Shown here piece by piece: positions 54,940 through 55,298 of a DNA stretch of 55,298 nucleotides. Under the pieces are notes generated by a model that was not told the DNA's origin, made no database searches, and saw only the letters and a program-made list of their open reading frames with translations. Both the position numbers and the translations under genes were made by a program. The DNA is from Oscillatoriales cyanobacterium PMM_0080. Lineage in GTDB: Bacteria; Cyanobacteriota; Cyanobacteriia; Cyanobacteriales; Microcoleaceae. Numbering within the stretch: the stretch's first letter is position 1; every line of letters starts with the position of its first letter. The stretch is from NCBI GenBank assembly GCA_949127775.1, contig CASBQF010000069.1:1-55298 (forward strand). Direction: 5' to 3'.

Positions 54940-55298
54940 AGTTTCCCTCTAAAAAAATCACTGTTTACTAACAAAGAGTCTAGATTTCACAAAATTTTAG
55001 CCCACAGGTAGATCCAACCATGTTTTGCGCGGTTTTGCTACCCCCACGGGATCAAGCTCTCACGAGCATACAGCAGTCCGTTGACTGCTTGCTTGGGGAG
55101 ACCCAAGCAATTTTCAAGGCAAGTAATTAATAGCTTTTGACACTCCCCGCCCGGTCGGTGCGGGGATTCTTGATTCACTGACATACCTTAAAATTGTCCA
55201 TCCTTTCGGCAATACTTAAACCAAAAACCCGTTCAATAGAACCTATGTTTCGAGCCTAATTTGAACAATCCCAGAGGGTTCATCTCCTCAAGCGATAG
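54940..55298. other. Region upstream of prk with several hairpins
   Basis: No complete gene. From about 55051 to 55165 there are four consecutive stem-loops: GCTC-tcac-GAGC (55051-55062), GCAGTC-cgtt-GACTGC-like (55073-55088), TTGCTTGGG-GAGA-CCCAAGCAA (55089-55110) and CCCCGC...GCGGGG (55145-55165). The arrangement resembles ends of IS200/IS605-type elements. On the minus strand an open stretch enters from the window edge and stops at about 55233, too short to judge. Confidence 0.55.
55051..55165. mobile_element. Cluster of stem-loops, possible IS200/IS605-type end or structured RNA
   Basis: The stems are listed for the region 54940-55298; the last, CCCCGC-CCGGTCGGT-GCGGGG, lies within GACACTCCCCGCC...GGGGATTCTTG, a pattern that I associate with IS200/IS605 (tnpB) elements of cyanobacteria. 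No tnpA or tnpB gene is in the window, so it may be an element end, with the gene beyond the edge, or a remnant. Confidence 0.4.

Noticed and set aside
55233-55298. C-terminal end of a gene on the minus strand at the window edge
   Set aside because: Only about 22 codons are visible, with no motif that could support a call.

Overview
The window is chromosomal DNA from a filamentous cyanobacterium, most likely of the Oscillatoriales (Microcoleus, Oscillatoria or Phormidium type). The evidence is phosphoribulokinase, a plant-type phytoene desaturase/phytoene synthase pair, a nitrite reductase carrying a C-terminal [2Fe-2S] ferredoxin domain, several Uma2 and PIN proteins, many HIP1 octamers (GCGATCGC), heptamer tandem repeats and abundant dispersed palindromes. 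The species is inferred from family knowledge, not from a database comparison.

Layout. 1-9900: nitrate assimilation, in the order nirA (3' part only)-nrtA-nrtB-nrtC-nrtD-narB, all on the plus strand, with an NtcA-type site in front of narB. NrtD has an unexpected 290-residue extension with a membrane segment. 10.2-17 kb: an RRM RNA-binding protein, a PsiE-like membrane protein, rimM, a NarL-type response regulator, moeA (molybdenum cofactor, which NarB needs), a membrane protein, a Uma2 protein and cobO. 17-26 kb: two large sensor kinases on the minus strand (CHASE4-HAMP-PAS-PAS kinase, and a 1694-residue kinase with eight PAS domains, one GAF and a receiver), separated by a small secreted-looking protein and two long perfect hairpins. 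26-36 kb: a large exported glycoside-hydrolase-2-like protein, a Phd/PIN toxin-antitoxin pair, an HNH nuclease, an exported FAD-type oxidoreductase and an RTX-repeat metallopeptidase with a long Pro/Thr linker. 35.8-41.7 kb: valS, a coiled-coil protein, and the carotenoid genes crtB and pds on the minus strand. 41.7-46.2 kb: a tandem hairpin array, a zinc-ribbon/SPFH-GYF pair resembling Bacillus YdjG/YdjI, a Uma2 protein and a VapBC-like pair. 46.4-50 kb: dnaK and dnaJ, both with repeat-coded disordered segments. 50-55.3 kb: an Rpn-type nuclease, a dynamin-like GTPase, prk, and a cluster of stem-loops at the window end.

No prophage, CRISPR array, rRNA or tRNA was seen. The most unusual signals are the NrtD fusion, repeat DNA that appears to have been inserted in frame into coding regions (valS, the dynamin-like GTPase, the dnaK tail, the dnaJ linker), the nested inverted repeats around a perfect 48-bp palindrome between dnaK and dnaJ, and atypical active-site motifs in the GH2-like, FAD-type and metallopeptidase proteins. 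I did not find one clear-cut undescribed multi-gene system. The best candidates are the NrtD fusion and the Rpn/dynamin pair.
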